Shown here in pieces: positions 32,535 to 40,901 of a stretch of 64,000 nucleotides of DNA. The position numbers and the translations under genes were made by a program. This stretch comes from Clostridiales bacterium. Lineage in GTDB: Bacteria > Bacillota > Clostridia > Lachnospirales > Lachnospiraceae. Positions within the stretch are counted from its first letter, which is position 1, and each line of letters starts with the position of its first letter. The notes beneath the pieces are model-generated. The model was not told where the DNA came from. It saw nothing but the letters and a program-made list of their open reading frames with translations, and ran no database searches. Location: contig JAGZHZ010000012.1 in the NCBI GenBank assembly GCA_018366495.1, positions 1 to 64,000 on the forward strand, written 5' to 3'.

Positions 32535-33299
32535 TTATAGATCGTCCCTTAACCAGATATTATATTTTTCTAAAGTTTCTTTTTTATGAGAACGGCTGAT
32601 CGGAATAATTTTTTCATCTTTCATATAGAGATTGTTTCCCTTAATGCTCTCCACATGATACAGATTTACCAGAAAACTGTTATGACATCTACAGAACACT
32701 TCTCTGCTCTGGTTCAAAATTTCCTCCATCTCACTCAATTTAAAACCGCACCTCTCTTTCCCATTCTTATGATATATGTGAGTCACACGCATGTCTCTCT
32801 CACAATACAGAATATTTTTTATGGGCAGACTTTTTTTCATCTGTCTCCATTCCCATTCAAAATTTTTTCTCTCCTGCTGCTTTTGAAAGTGCCCCAGATA
32901 ATCAATAATTTTAGGCATCCACTCATGCAGATTGCGTTTCACGCAAAAGAAATTTTGCCCCCACATCTCTCCCTCAAGATTCCCCTGAATATAATCTGTC
33001 AAGAATACTAAGATTACTTTTTTGTTCTTATCTGCTATCTCCTGTGCTGTCTGAATTCCTTCGTCCTTTTTCATCTTAATATCCTGAAATAAAATCTGAA
33101 GTGTATTTCCTGCATCATCCAAATATTCACAGACTTCAGCTCCTGTCGAAAAACCATAAATTTTAAATCTTAAATTCGGATACTTTTCCCTGTTTTCACT
33201 CAGCCACTGATTCAAAATATTGATTCCGTTTTGAATCTCCAAAGCATTCTTATCGCAGATCCCAATTCTGCAGACCTTTTCTTTTAGATCACATTCCAT
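32535..33299 (-). CDS. LytTR-family response regulator
   Basis: A 254-residue regulator. The receiver-like domain (about 10-130) has IGICDKN at the acidic pocket, ILFQDIKM with the presumed phosphoacceptor Asp near residue 73, and VILVFLTDY; it is more divergent than usual. The LytTR DNA-binding domain (about 150-254) has ILYCERDMRVTHIY, FCRCHNSFLVNL and the final PISRSHKKE strand. AAGGGG precedes the ATG. No sensor kinase adjoins it, so it is an orphan. It is divergent from another LytTR protein at 33622, and the two share a 320-bp control region. Confidence 0.85.
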   Translation of the reverse strand: MECDLKEKVCRIGICDKNALEIQNGINILNQWLSENREKYPNLRFKIYGFSTGAEVCEYLDDAGNTLQILFQDIKMKKDEGIQTAQEIADKNKKVILVFLTDYIQGNLEGEMWGQNFFCVKRNLHEWMPKIIDYLGHFQKQQERKNFEWEWRQMKKSLPIKNILYCERDMRVTHIYHKNGKERCGFKLSEMEEILNQSREVFCRCHNSFLVNLYHVESIKGNNLYMKDEKIIPISRSHKKETLEKYNIWLRDDL

Positions 33300-33541
33300 C
33301 TATTTTCCCCTTCTTCGCAGAAATTTGCAAAACATATTTGTTTTTTATTATAGCATATTTTACCCCCCCCCGCACAATTTTTTTATTTCTCTATTTTTTT
33401 CTGCAAATTGTCAGATATTTCTGCTTTTTTTCTATAATCTGCGAAGGTTAAAAATATTTCTTTCTATGTCTGCTGTTTTCTTGGTTTTATTTTTATTGTA
33501 GTTTTACTATAATCTACTTCCATTTATTTATCAATACTATT
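33300..33541. other. AT-rich divergent control region
   Basis: No gene. It contains a run of nine C residues (33363-33371) and a repeated GCAAATTTCTGC-like pattern (GCAGAAATTTGC at 33317-33328 and GCAAATTGTCAGATATTTCTGC near 33413-33434) that could be regulator sites for either LytTR gene. Confidence 0.4.
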
Positions 33542-33593
33542 TCCTGAACGGGAAATAATCATCCTGTATAGGAATACAACTTTTGATATAATA
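33542..33593 (+). promoter_or_regulatory. Promoter with LytTR-type paired repeats
   Basis: TTCCTGAACGGGA (from 33542) and ATCCTGTATAGGA (from 33562) are related imperfect palindromes offset by exactly 20 bp, about two helical turns, as usual for LytTR dimers. They sit just upstream of TATAAT (33588-33593), where a -35 is weak, suggesting an activator-dependent promoter of the gene at 33622. Confidence 0.6.
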
Positions 33594-33621
33594 AGAATAT
33601 ATCAAAATTCGGAGGTATCTT

Positions 33622-34437
33622 ATGGCGAAAGAATATTCCAAAAATATGACTGATTTCAATCAGATCTTAATCCAGAAGTCCAGTTTCGTCTTTCATGCTT
33701 ACTTTGACAGAGATATGGACAGTTTTGTTAAATTACTGGACCCTGATTTTGTCTGGATCGGCTCCTATGAATTCCAGTACGCGCGGGGAATAGATCATTT
33801 TTTAGAAATCACAAAAGAAGAGCAGGGAGAAATTGCGGCGCAGGTATTTGACGAAGAGTATAATATCCTGTTCCATGAAAAAAGTATATGGATTGTCCAC
33901 GGATGTTTTTCTGCATCCGCCTGGAAAGATGAAATCACTTACCTCTATACAAGACAGCGGGCTACATTTGTGTGGAAGTATACAGGAGAAGATTTTAAAC
34001 TTCTGCACCTGCATTGTACCATGGCAAGAGATGTTCCTTTAGAGGGAAATATTCAGAATTCAAAACAACGTCATATACGTTGGTTTGAATATATGCAGAA
34101 TGCTGAGAAAAACCGTACTTCTCCCCAAAACCATATTCTGATAAAGGATATCAATGGCAGTATCCATTACATATCTCCTTCCGAGATTATCTATATCCAT
34201 ATCATCTATCACATTGCAACGATCTATACCGGAAGCCGAAAATTTGATGTGCGCCAAAGTCTGAATCAGCTTCTTACACAGCTTCCATTTTTAATGCAGA
34301 TCCATAAGAGCTGGCTTGTAAATCCTATTTATATTGTTGAAATACAGCGCTACTATGTAACCACCGCCACCAATGATAAAGTCCCTATTGGCAAATCAAG
34401 ATATAATGACGTATGCAAAGCTTTAAAACGTATATAG
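33622..34437 (+). CDS. LytTR regulator with N-terminal SnoaL/NTF2-like domain
   Basis: A 271-residue regulator of uncommon architecture. Residues 1-150 look like a SnoaL/NTF2-like cone fold (FHAYFDRDMDSFVKLLDPDFVWIGS..., RATFVWKYTGEDFKLLHLHC), normally a ligand pocket or small-molecule enzyme fold. Residues 168-271 are a LytTR DNA-binding domain (ILIKDINGSIHYISPSEIIYI, QIHKSWLVNP). No receiver domain, so it is likely a one-component sensor. GGAGG precedes the ATG. A divergent LytTR regulator lies across a 320-bp region, and 20-bp-spaced repeats at its promoter suggest autoregulation. Confidence 0.8.
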   Translation: MAKEYSKNMTDFNQILIQKSSFVFHAYFDRDMDSFVKLLDPDFVWIGSYEFQYARGIDHFLEITKEEQGEIAAQVFDEEYNILFHEKSIWIVHGCFSASAWKDEITYLYTRQRATFVWKYTGEDFKLLHLHCTMARDVPLEGNIQNSKQRHIRWFEYMQNAEKNRTSPQNHILIKDINGSIHYISPSEIIYIHIIYHIATIYTGSRKFDVRQSLNQLLTQLPFLMQIHKSWLVNPIYIVEIQRYYVTTATNDKVPIGKSRYNDVCKALKRI

Positions 34438-34442
34438 CATAA

Positions 34443-34480
34443 AAAGGCTGTGGAGATGCGTTTCAGATCCCACAGCCTTT
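34443..34480. terminator. Bidirectional terminator
   Basis: A perfect 11-bp stem AAAGGCTGTGG/CCACAGCCTTT (34443-34453 with 34470-34480) lies between the plus LytTR gene and the minus DUF4340 gene. Confidence 0.85.
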
Positions 34481-34489
34481 CTTCATATC

Positions 34490-35551
34490 TTATTTCAAAA
34501 ACTCGTCTGCTTTGTGTCCTGTAATATTCTCAACGGCTGTCTCACTCAGGATATTTATTGCCTCCGACGTACTCAGCCTTGCATAATATCCAGAATCCGC
34601 CTCCTCTTCTACGTTCTTTTTGTTTCCGACAATCACCGTATATTCTGCCGTTTTTCCTTCTTCATCTGTATAGATGACGGTAAAGGATGTCTTCTCTTTA
34701 TCCAGTCCGCTCTCCTTTAATTCTGTTTCATTCCCTTTATAGTTTTCACATCGCTCAAATGTCAGTCCGTACAGATTGCTCAGCAATGTGTCGCACAGGG
34801 ATTCATCAGAAATCTTTGTTTTCTTGCCCTCTGTTTTCACATACCATTCATACTCTTTTTCTGTCTCATTCTCCGACTCATTTTCCGCATCCTCTGCAGT
34901 TGCATCAGATGGAGTGGCTGCGGCAGCTTCTGCTTTTTCCAACGTATAATTTCCAGATTCATTTTTGATCTCCACAGATAAAATATTTTCCTCTGTCAAA
35001 TCTGGAAATTCTTCCATTTCAATCATATCATACAGGTCATTCTGGATCTCATTATACAGACTGCTTCCTACTGTATAGGGAACCTCTTCACCTTCAACCA
35101 GCAGATAGTATTCACTGTTGACGCTGTTTCCGATATTCAGGGTTGTTTTGTTTCCGGCTCCATCTGTCACGGTCACAGTCGCCTGTGGTTCTGATAAACC
35201 ATATGCCTCCAGTTTATCTCCTCCTTCCAGTCTTCTCGTCGCCTCCAGATGAGAAACTGTCTCTTCCAAACTCGTCAGGTAAGACTGTTCCAGCGGAAAA
35301 TCTTCTGCTTCTTTGTATTTCCATTTCTCATCTTCTTTCACAAAAGCAAGCTGTGCCGTCCCATTGTCATAAGAAATCTCTTTTACTTGATCAAGGTCTG
35401 TCACCCATATTCTGTTTTCTTCTGACTCTGCCTGCTCCTGTTTCTCTTTTTTCTGTGCTGCGTAATCACTGTAGGCCGTCACTCCGAAATATACTGCTGC
35501 CAGTGCAGCCAATACAACCAATAATGCAATCAAATTTTTCTTTTTGCTCAT
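34490..35551 (-). CDS. DUF4340 membrane-anchored protein
   Basis: A 353-residue protein with one N-terminal membrane helix (about 6-27) and a large outside domain of repeated DUF4340 beta units (VKEISYDNGTAQLAFVKED, LEAYGLSEPQATVTV, YYLLVEGEEVPYTVG). The family is found with Gld-type ABC exporters and is thought to be an accessory surface protein. It has an Ala/Glu-rich low-complexity stretch around residue 210-240. It is the last gene of a four-gene ABC operon, 12 nt after the GldG-like gene. Confidence 0.85.
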   Translation of the reverse strand: MSKKKNLIALLVVLAALAAVYFGVTAYSDYAAQKKEKQEQAESEENRIWVTDLDQVKEISYDNGTAQLAFVKEDEKWKYKEAEDFPLEQSYLTSLEETVSHLEATRRLEGGDKLEAYGLSEPQATVTVTDGAGNKTTLNIGNSVNSEYYLLVEGEEVPYTVGSSLYNEIQNDLYDMIEMEEFPDLTEENILSVEIKNESGNYTLEKAEAAAATPSDATAEDAENESENETEKEYEWYVKTEGKKTKISDESLCDTLLSNLYGLTFERCENYKGNETELKESGLDKEKTSFTVIYTDEEGKTAEYTVIVGNKKNVEEEADSGYYARLSTSEAINILSETAVENITGHKADEFLK

Positions 35552-35563
35552 CTCTCCTTCCTC

Positions 35564-37015
35564 CTATGCTCTTTTTCTTCTGATCCAGATCACCAGTCCT
35601 GTCGCTATCAGTCCAATCGGAATCAGACCAATAAAGATCATTCCCCATGTATTTGGATTTGTGACTGTATTATATGTGATTTCCAGGCTCTTTGCCGGTA
35701 TTGAAATATTTTCTGTCTCATCAAAATTTGCCGTCACTGCATTCATAAAGATATCTGTGTTGGCAAGATTTGCAAAAGAATCTGTAATTTGAGACTGAAT
35801 CAGACTTCCTGCACTGATCACAGTCAGGCGTGATTTATCTGCTGAATCACTTCCTGCATCAGACGGTGTCGCATCGGCTGCAGTTGCATCTGCAATTTCC
35901 TCTTCAGCGACCGCTCCAATCACATACGTTCCCTGTGTCTTATTTCCTTTGTCATCCACTGCATATCCTGCTTCTGACGTCGTCATGAATTCTTCTACGC
36001 TCAGTCCTTCTCTGAGATTTTCCTGTACTGTCATACCTCTTGAATTCAATACAAGAGCAAGACTGTCTTCTTTCATTCCGCTGCAGATTTCATTTGTTGT
36101 ATCAAGTACAGGGAAGATGCTGTAATAGCTGTTCTGATAAAATCTCTGTGTATCGGCGATATATCCCTCAGCCAGATTTAATCCATACTGATTCATCACA
36201 GCTTCCAAATTTGGAAGTTTTTCTGTCTGTGATCCAAGAATAATCATCGCTTTTCCGCCGTCCTGCAGATAAGATAAAATCATCTCTTTTTCGTCGTCTG
36301 CCAGATCGCTTTCCGGGGCATAGACCGTCAGAAGATCACAGTCCTCCGGTACCTTTCCTTCTGTCAGCAGATTGACGGAAGCTGTCTCAATATTTCCCTT
36401 GCTGATCAGATCGGTGATCGTTCCTGAAAATTCTGCCTCTCCATGTCCTTCTGTTGTATATAATTTATTCCCCTCTTTTTGAGAAACGTATGAGACAGCG
36501 CTTGTAATCTGACCCTCGCCGTCAAACTCCGTTTCTTTATATTGACCATAATAGTAATAGGACATCTGGTCATACAGAATCATCTCTCCGAAACCGATCA
36601 CACGCTGTTTTCCTGTTGCTTCACACTTTACCACTACATTGTTCGCTGTCGTATCATATTCCGTCAGAGCAGAAGGATGAAGGACAGGGTCGATCACGGT
36701 CTTTTTGATATGTTTCGATGATGCTGTATAATTGTCAATCAGCTGTTCAATTCTCTGGTCAATTTTCCCTTCTTCCGCCAGAATAATAATCTCTACATCC
36801 TGATCCAGATTGTTTAAAACTTCTTTCGTCGTATTCCCAATCGAATAGATCTGGTTTGTGCTGATGTCAATTTCTCTTATATCAGAAGGCAGTTTTGCCA
36901 CAATCAGATTGATGATAATTACAATCACAATCATTACCGCAATAATTCCAAGGCTGTATGACCCGTTTTTCCATTTTATACTTGCTTTTTTCTTTGTTTT
37001 ATTTGAATTTTCCAC
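35564..37015 (-). CDS. GldG-like auxiliary membrane protein of ABC exporter
   Basis: A 483-residue protein with a membrane helix near each end (about 18-40 and 455-477) and an outside domain of the ABC-type auxiliary (GldG) kind: VEIIILAEEGKIDQRIEQLIDNY, YTTEGHGEAEFSGTITDLI, DGGKAMIILGSQTEKLPNL. GTG start at 37015 with AGGAGGG 8 nt upstream. GldG partners with GldA/GldF-like ATPase and permease; outside Bacteroidetes this complex has no known gliding role. Confidence 0.85.
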   Translation of the reverse strand: MENSNKTKKKASIKWKNGSYSLGIIAVMIVIVIIINLIVAKLPSDIREIDISTNQIYSIGNTTKEVLNNLDQDVEIIILAEEGKIDQRIEQLIDNYTASSKHIKKTVIDPVLHPSALTEYDTTANNVVVKCEATGKQRVIGFGEMILYDQMSYYYYGQYKETEFDGEGQITSAVSYVSQKEGNKLYTTEGHGEAEFSGTITDLISKGNIETASVNLLTEGKVPEDCDLLTVYAPESDLADDEKEMILSYLQDGGKAMIILGSQTEKLPNLEAVMNQYGLNLAEGYIADTQRFYQNSYYSIFPVLDTTNEICSGMKEDSLALVLNSRGMTVQENLREGLSVEEFMTTSEAGYAVDDKGNKTQGTYVIGAVAEEEIADATAADATPSDAGSDSADKSRLTVISAGSLIQSQITDSFANLANTDIFMNAVTANFDETENISIPAKSLEITYNTVTNPNTWGMIFIGLIPIGLIATGLVIWIRRKRA

Positions 37016-37027
37016 GCTGCTTCCCTC

Positions 37028-37747
37028 CTAACTCCATCGTCTTTTCTGCACGGACTGAATCGTGAAAAATAAAAATAAAAAGATTAACGATATATAAAAA
37101 ACAAGTCCGCCAATGTCAAATAAATGGTAGGAAGTAAAGCTGTCCATAACGCCTGTTACCGTATAATTCGGAAGCAGATCTGTGATAAAATTATCAGTCA
37201 AAAATGATGGAAGCATACTGGAAATTCCAGGCCATAAATAAATCACCAGAACAATTCCAAACGTTCCTACTGCTGAAATAATCTGACTTTCTGTCAGTGA
37301 AGAAATGAACATTCCAATCGCTATGAAGACACTTCCCATCATAAAAAATGCAAAAATACTTGCAAAATCTTCTCTCAGATATGCTGTTCCATTCGCCTTA
37401 ATAATCAGAGGGCAGAGGCAGAAAATTGCCATCGGAATTGCAAATACCGTTTCCATCGCCAGATATTTTCCTAAAATAATTTTAGGAAGGCTCACTGGAG
37501 AGGTCAAGAGAAGCTGATCTGTCTTACTTCTCCTTTCGTCTGAAAGACATTTCATTGTCAGAACTGGAATTGCCATCAAAATGATAAATTCCATCGCTCC
37601 AAGGACATAAGAATAGTACGGATATCCCACCAGCATATTATAATAGAGGAAATAAATTCCATTCATGGCTACCAGAAAAGCGATAAAAATATATCCGATC
37701 ATCGAATCAAAATAAGACTTTAATTCTCTTTTATAAACTGCTTTCAT
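37028..37747 (-). CDS. ABC transporter permease, GldF-like
   Basis: A 239-residue ABC-2 type permease with six membrane helices. MKAVYKRELKSYFDSMIGYI at the start and LSDERRSKTDQLLLTSPVS (about 85-103) are typical of GldF-like permeases. The ATG at 37747 is supported by GGAGGAG upstream and lies 17 nt inside the ATPase gene end, so the two are probably coupled. Acts with the ATPase at 37731-38762 and the GldG-like protein. Cargo unknown. Confidence 0.88.
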   Translation of the reverse strand: MKAVYKRELKSYFDSMIGYIFIAFLVAMNGIYFLYYNMLVGYPYYSYVLGAMEFIILMAIPVLTMKCLSDERRSKTDQLLLTSPVSLPKIILGKYLAMETVFAIPMAIFCLCPLIIKANGTAYLREDFASIFAFFMMGSVFIAIGMFISSLTESQIISAVGTFGIVLVIYLWPGISSMLPSFLTDNFITDLLPNYTVTGVMDSFTSYHLFDIGGLVFYISLIFLFLFFTIQSVQKRRWS

Positions 37748-38762
37748 CTTTGTCTGTCTCCTCCTCGATCTGTTCTTTTTTCCTGCCAGACATACCAAAG
37801 TGGCGAAGATATTTCGATTTCTCTGCTCCTTTTTTTGCCGCCTCTGTCAGTTCAAGGAAGACTTCCTCCAGAGATGCTTTCTTATACTGCATCGTCAAAA
37901 TCGGATAATTCGCCTGCGCACACGCATAGAATAATTCTTCTCTGGGATCTTTATTTTTTCCCTCCTGAATCGTAACTAAACAGGAGGATTCTTTTTCTTC
38001 CACGCTCCATTTTCCAAGTCCCTGTATTTCCGAAAGCATTTCCTGCACATTTTCTTTTCGGGTCTTTACCTCTAAATATAAAGTTCCCGCATCTGACATC
38101 TGCTTTTCCAGATTTTCAGGTGTATCGCTGGCAATCAGTTTCCCACCTGAGATAATCATGATATGGTCGCAGACTGCACTGATTTCCGCCAGAATATGAG
38201 AACTTAAAATGATGGTATGGTCTTTTGCCAGTTCCTTAATCAGCTCCCGTATCTCGATAATCTGTTTCGGGTCAAGACCGACGGTAGGCTCATCTAAAAT
38301 AATGATATCAGGAAATCCTATGATTGCCTGGGCAAGCCCTACTCTCTGACGATATCCCTTTGACAGGTTCCGAATCAGTCGATTTTCCACGTCTTGCAGC
38401 TTCGTCATCGCAATCACTTTCTGAATCGCATCTCTCTGTTTATTTCGCTCGATTTTCTTCAGCTCTGCTACAAATTTTAAATATTCTCCCACTTTCATAT
38501 CCGTGTAAAGCGGCGGAATTTCCGGCAGATATCCAATACTTTGTTTCGCTTTCTCAGGTTCTTCCAAAATGTTATGACCATCAATCAACACTTCACCTTC
38601 TGTCGCTCCAAGATATCCTGTCATGATGTTCATCGTCGTCGATTTTCCTGCTCCATTGGGACCTAAAAAACCATAAATCTGACCTTTCTCTACTGTAAAA
38701 CTCAAATGGTCAACCGCCGTATGGCTGCCATATCGTTTTACCAGATTTCTGACCTCAATCAC
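37731..38762 (-). CDS. ABC transporter ATP-binding protein, GldA-like
   Basis: A 343-residue ATPase. Walker A is GPNGAGKST (about 33-41), the signature NLSKGYRQR stands in for LSGGQ, Walker B is IIILDEPTVGLD, and the H-loop His is in LSSHIL. The C-terminal 100 residues form an accessory domain. The start is taken as the GTG at 38762, where AGAGGAG is 8 nt upstream and the protein begins V-I-E-V-R-N-L; an ATG at 38783 has no such site. First gene of the four-gene exporter operon. Confidence 0.9.
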   Translation of the reverse strand: MIEVRNLVKRYGSHTAVDHLSFTVEKGQIYGFLGPNGAGKSTTMNIMTGYLGATEGEVLIDGHNILEEPEKAKQSIGYLPEIPPLYTDMKVGEYLKFVAELKKIERNKQRDAIQKVIAMTKLQDVENRLIRNLSKGYRQRVGLAQAIIGFPDIIILDEPTVGLDPKQIIEIRELIKELAKDHTIILSSHILAEISAVCDHIMIISGGKLIASDTPENLEKQMSDAGTLYLEVKTRKENVQEMLSEIQGLGKWSVEEKESSCLVTIQEGKNKDPREELFYACAQANYPILTMQYKKASLEEVFLELTEAAKKGAEKSKYLRHFGMSGRKKEQIEEETDKDESSL

Positions 38763-38885
38763 GTTACCACTCCTCTGTTTCATATTTGCATTTCATAAAA
38801 AAATCATAAAGAAATTTTGTGAAATTTTTATGATGAGTCTGTGATGAATTTGTGTTTCTTTTCCATTTTTTCTGACATTTATCGC

Positions 38886-38947
38886 AAAAAATATGCATGG
38901 TCTTCTGAAAAACGACTTGTCGTTTCAGAAAATCATGCATATTTTTT
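38886..38947 (-). terminator. Terminator of lacI-type gene
   Basis: A very long stem: AAAAAATATGCATG (38886-38899) with CATGCATATTTTTT (38934-38947), continued by TTCTGAAA/TTTCAGAA and ACGAC/GTCGT. Minus-strand T-run included. Ends the LacI gene at 39013. Confidence 0.85.
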
Positions 38948-38952
38948 GACTG

Positions 38953-38990
38953 GAGTGAACTCTCCCGACTCATAGAAGTCAGAGTTCCTT
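38953..38990 (-). repeat. Degenerate IS200/IS605-like end
   Basis: On minus GACT..AGTC and CTCT..GGAG pairs are followed by GAGTTCACTCC, like the AGTTCAC ends at 4844 and 32370. Located between the LacI terminator and the LacI stop, so the terminator and gene are separated by it. Confidence 0.4.
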
Positions 38991-39012
38991 CCTTAAAGCT
39001 GTTTTATGTTCT

Positions 39013-39993
39013 CTAATTTCTGGTTAACTCCCTTTTTATCAGATCTACTGAAAAAATAATCTCACCGCATTTTTCTTCTTTATCCTTATGGTCGATGACA
39101 GCCCGAACGGCTGCCTTTCCCATTTCACTCACCTGCTGCCTGATTGTAGTCAGTTCGGGAGTCATGATCTGCGAAAGGATAATATCATCAAATCCTATGA
39201 TCTGAATATCATCTGGAACTTTTTTGCCCTTTCGCTGGAGCTCTTTCATGATCGCCACCGCTACAATATCATTTGCCGCTATAATTCCATCTATCTCAGG
39301 ATACGATTTTAGGATCTCACGTCCTGCCTCCCGTCCGGCTTCAAACGTATACTCCACTTCCATGCTTTTCGGCTCTATACCGTACTGACTGCAAATCTCA
39401 CAGTACCCTGCAAACCGTTCTCTGGCTGTTGAAAATCTCTGAGGGCCCCTCACATGAATCAGATTTCTGCATCCGCAGTGAATCATATATTCCGTGGCAA
39501 TTCTTCCTCCTTCACGGTTGTCAGAATGAATATATAAAAATTGTTTATTTGTTCTGGCCTCCCGGTCAAAAGCGACGACTGGCGTTGTACTGTTTTTAAA
39601 AGCTTCCTGAACATCTTCTGCATTTGACATCAAGATAATCCCTTCTGCCTGCAGCATTTCCAGAATATTCAGGACAGATCGAAGTTTTTCTGTTTCACCA
39701 TTTGCAAAAAAGATCATCATTCGGTATCCCTGACAGTAAATCTCTTTTTCGATAGCGCTCACCACATCATTAAAAAAAGGATTACGGATATCCGGAAAGA
39801 TTACTCCGATAATTTTTGCACTATTGTTGTAAAAAGCCCGTGCTAAATCATTCGGCACAAATCCTGTCTCTCTTATCACATCCAATACACGCTGTCTCTT
39901 TTCCTCTGCTACTTCAGCTGAATGATTGATCACTCGTGATACCGTCGACGGGGATACACCAGCAAGTTTCGCAATATCTCGCAAAAGAACCAT
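39013..39993 (-). CDS. LacI-family transcriptional regulator
   Basis: A 326-residue LacI/RbsR-type regulator. The HTH is IAKLAGVSPSTVSRVIN (about 6-22) and the hinge helix is NDLARAF. The periplasmic-binding-protein-like core has IIGVIFPDIRNPFFNDVVSAIE, VVAFDRE, RFAGYCE and IIGFDDI. The ATG at 39993 is chosen because GGAGAG lies 7 nt upstream; an ATG at 40008 has none. The typical LacI core operator TGAAACCGGTTTCA occurs before two secreted nucleoside hydrolase genes in the window, which makes it the best candidate for their regulator. The effector may be ribose or a nucleoside derivative; this is inference. Confidence 0.92.
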   Translation of the reverse strand: MVLLRDIAKLAGVSPSTVSRVINHSAEVAEEKRQRVLDVIRETGFVPNDLARAFYNNSAKIIGVIFPDIRNPFFNDVVSAIEKEIYCQGYRMMIFFANGETEKLRSVLNILEMLQAEGIILMSNAEDVQEAFKNSTTPVVAFDREARTNKQFLYIHSDNREGGRIATEYMIHCGCRNLIHVRGPQRFSTARERFAGYCEICSQYGIEPKSMEVEYTFEAGREAGREILKSYPEIDGIIAANDIVAVAIMKELQRKGKKVPDDIQIIGFDDIILSQIMTPELTTIRQQVSEMGKAAVRAVIDHKDKEEKCGEIIFSVDLIKRELTRN

Positions 39994-40023
39994 ATGTTTT
40001 CTCTCCATTTTCGTATAAGATTA

Positions 40024-40102
40024 TTTGGAGATTTTAGCTTTTATGGTGCCGGTACTTATCATGAGTTTCTCTGAAAAAGCATAATCTTTTATAATCTCCA
40101 AA
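40024..40102. promoter_or_regulatory. Inverted repeat in the lacI leader
   Basis: TTTGGAGATT (40024-40033) and AATCTCCAAA (40093-40102) are perfect inverse copies 59 bp apart, with AT-rich neighbours also partly paired. They may be a long-range RNA stem in the leader or paired protein sites. No LacI-type palindrome is present here. Confidence 0.4.
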
Positions 40103-40162
40103 CACACATTGCTTTTAATTAAACCATATTTTAATTTAAAAAACAAGTCATGGATGAACAGA

Positions 40163-40225
40163 TCAATTACCCCGACCTACGTCGAACGCCTTAGAGAAAG
40201 GGGCTTCCTGCCCTGTGGCGTTGGT
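40163..40225 (-). mobile_element. Second orphan IS605 omega-RNA-like end
   Basis: On minus AACGCC..GGCGTT encloses GGGC..GCCC, then CGAC..GTCG is followed by GGGGTAATTGATC. This resembles the compact 3' end of a TnpB guide-RNA scaffold at an IS605 right end of a different subtype from that at 30539. No tnpB is attached. Confidence 0.5.
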
Positions 40226-40251
40226 GAAAAATTTTTTTCTAAAAGATTATG

Positions 40252-40295
40252 AAAAAATGCACCTCGTATGTTTATACATACAAAGTGCATTTTTT
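40252..40295 (-). terminator. Terminator of nucleoside hydrolase operon
   Basis: AAAAAATGCAC (40252-40262) pairs with GTGCATTTTTT (40285-40295); inner GTATG/CATAC pairs extend it. Lies 53 nt beyond the small secreted protein gene on minus. Confidence 0.75.
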
Positions 40296-40348
40296 CATTC
40301 TAGGAGTTTCATATTACAATAAAGAACAAACGAATGGAAAATTTTCTC

Positions 40349-40885
40349 TTATTCGCAGAAGCAGAATTCTCCATTTGATATTTCTAATTCCGGAAGCATT
40401 CCCGGTCTTGCATCGCCTACATAGCGGTTTCCTGACAATACCGTCACATCAAATTCGCCCTGCATCAGCCCTTCTTCTGTCTTCTGATCCAGTATCACTG
40501 TGCTGTCTACATTTTCTCTCACAGTCTTCTTTGCAAAATAATATCCAGAAGTCGCCTCGTCTCTGCTCATCAGTTCAATCTGAATGATACTGTTTTCGTC
40601 CATCTGTGTACCTACTTCCAATTCTTTATTGAAAGTGACAGCCAGATCATATTCTTCCGCCTTAAAGTTATAGGTATGTCCTGTCAGTCCTTTTCCAAAA
40701 CCTGCAAATTCAAATTCAACATGTTCTCCATTTATATCAGCATACATCCAGCCTGTGCCAGATTCAGGACTATAATTGCGTTCTGCGTCTGTTGCCTCCG
40801 CTTTTGTCTCAATTTCTGCTGCCATCACACTGCATGATCCTGCAAGCATGGAAGCCATTGCCAGCATTGCTACTATTTTTTTCAT
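40349..40885 (-). CDS. Small secreted protein of unknown family
   Basis: A 178-residue protein that I do not recognise. A signal peptide covers about 1-23 (SVMAA). The mature part is acidic and beta-rich, without membrane segments, and ends in EFCFCE with a C-x-C pair. GGGAGG lies 7 nt before the ATG at 40885. It starts 17 nt after a nucleoside hydrolase gene and is followed by a terminator, so it is co-expressed with the two hydrolases upstream. It could be an inhibitor, chaperone or binding partner of these enzymes; no direct evidence. Confidence 0.65.
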   Translation of the reverse strand: MKKIVAMLAMASMLAGSCSVMAAEIETKAEATDAERNYSPESGTGWMYADINGEHVEFEFAGFGKGLTGHTYNFKAEEYDLAVTFNKELEVGTQMDENSIIQIELMSRDEATSGYYFAKKTVRENVDSTVILDQKTEEGLMQGEFDVTVLSGNRYVGDARPGMLPELEISNGEFCFCE

Positions 40886-40901
40886 CACGGTCCCTCCCTA
40901 C

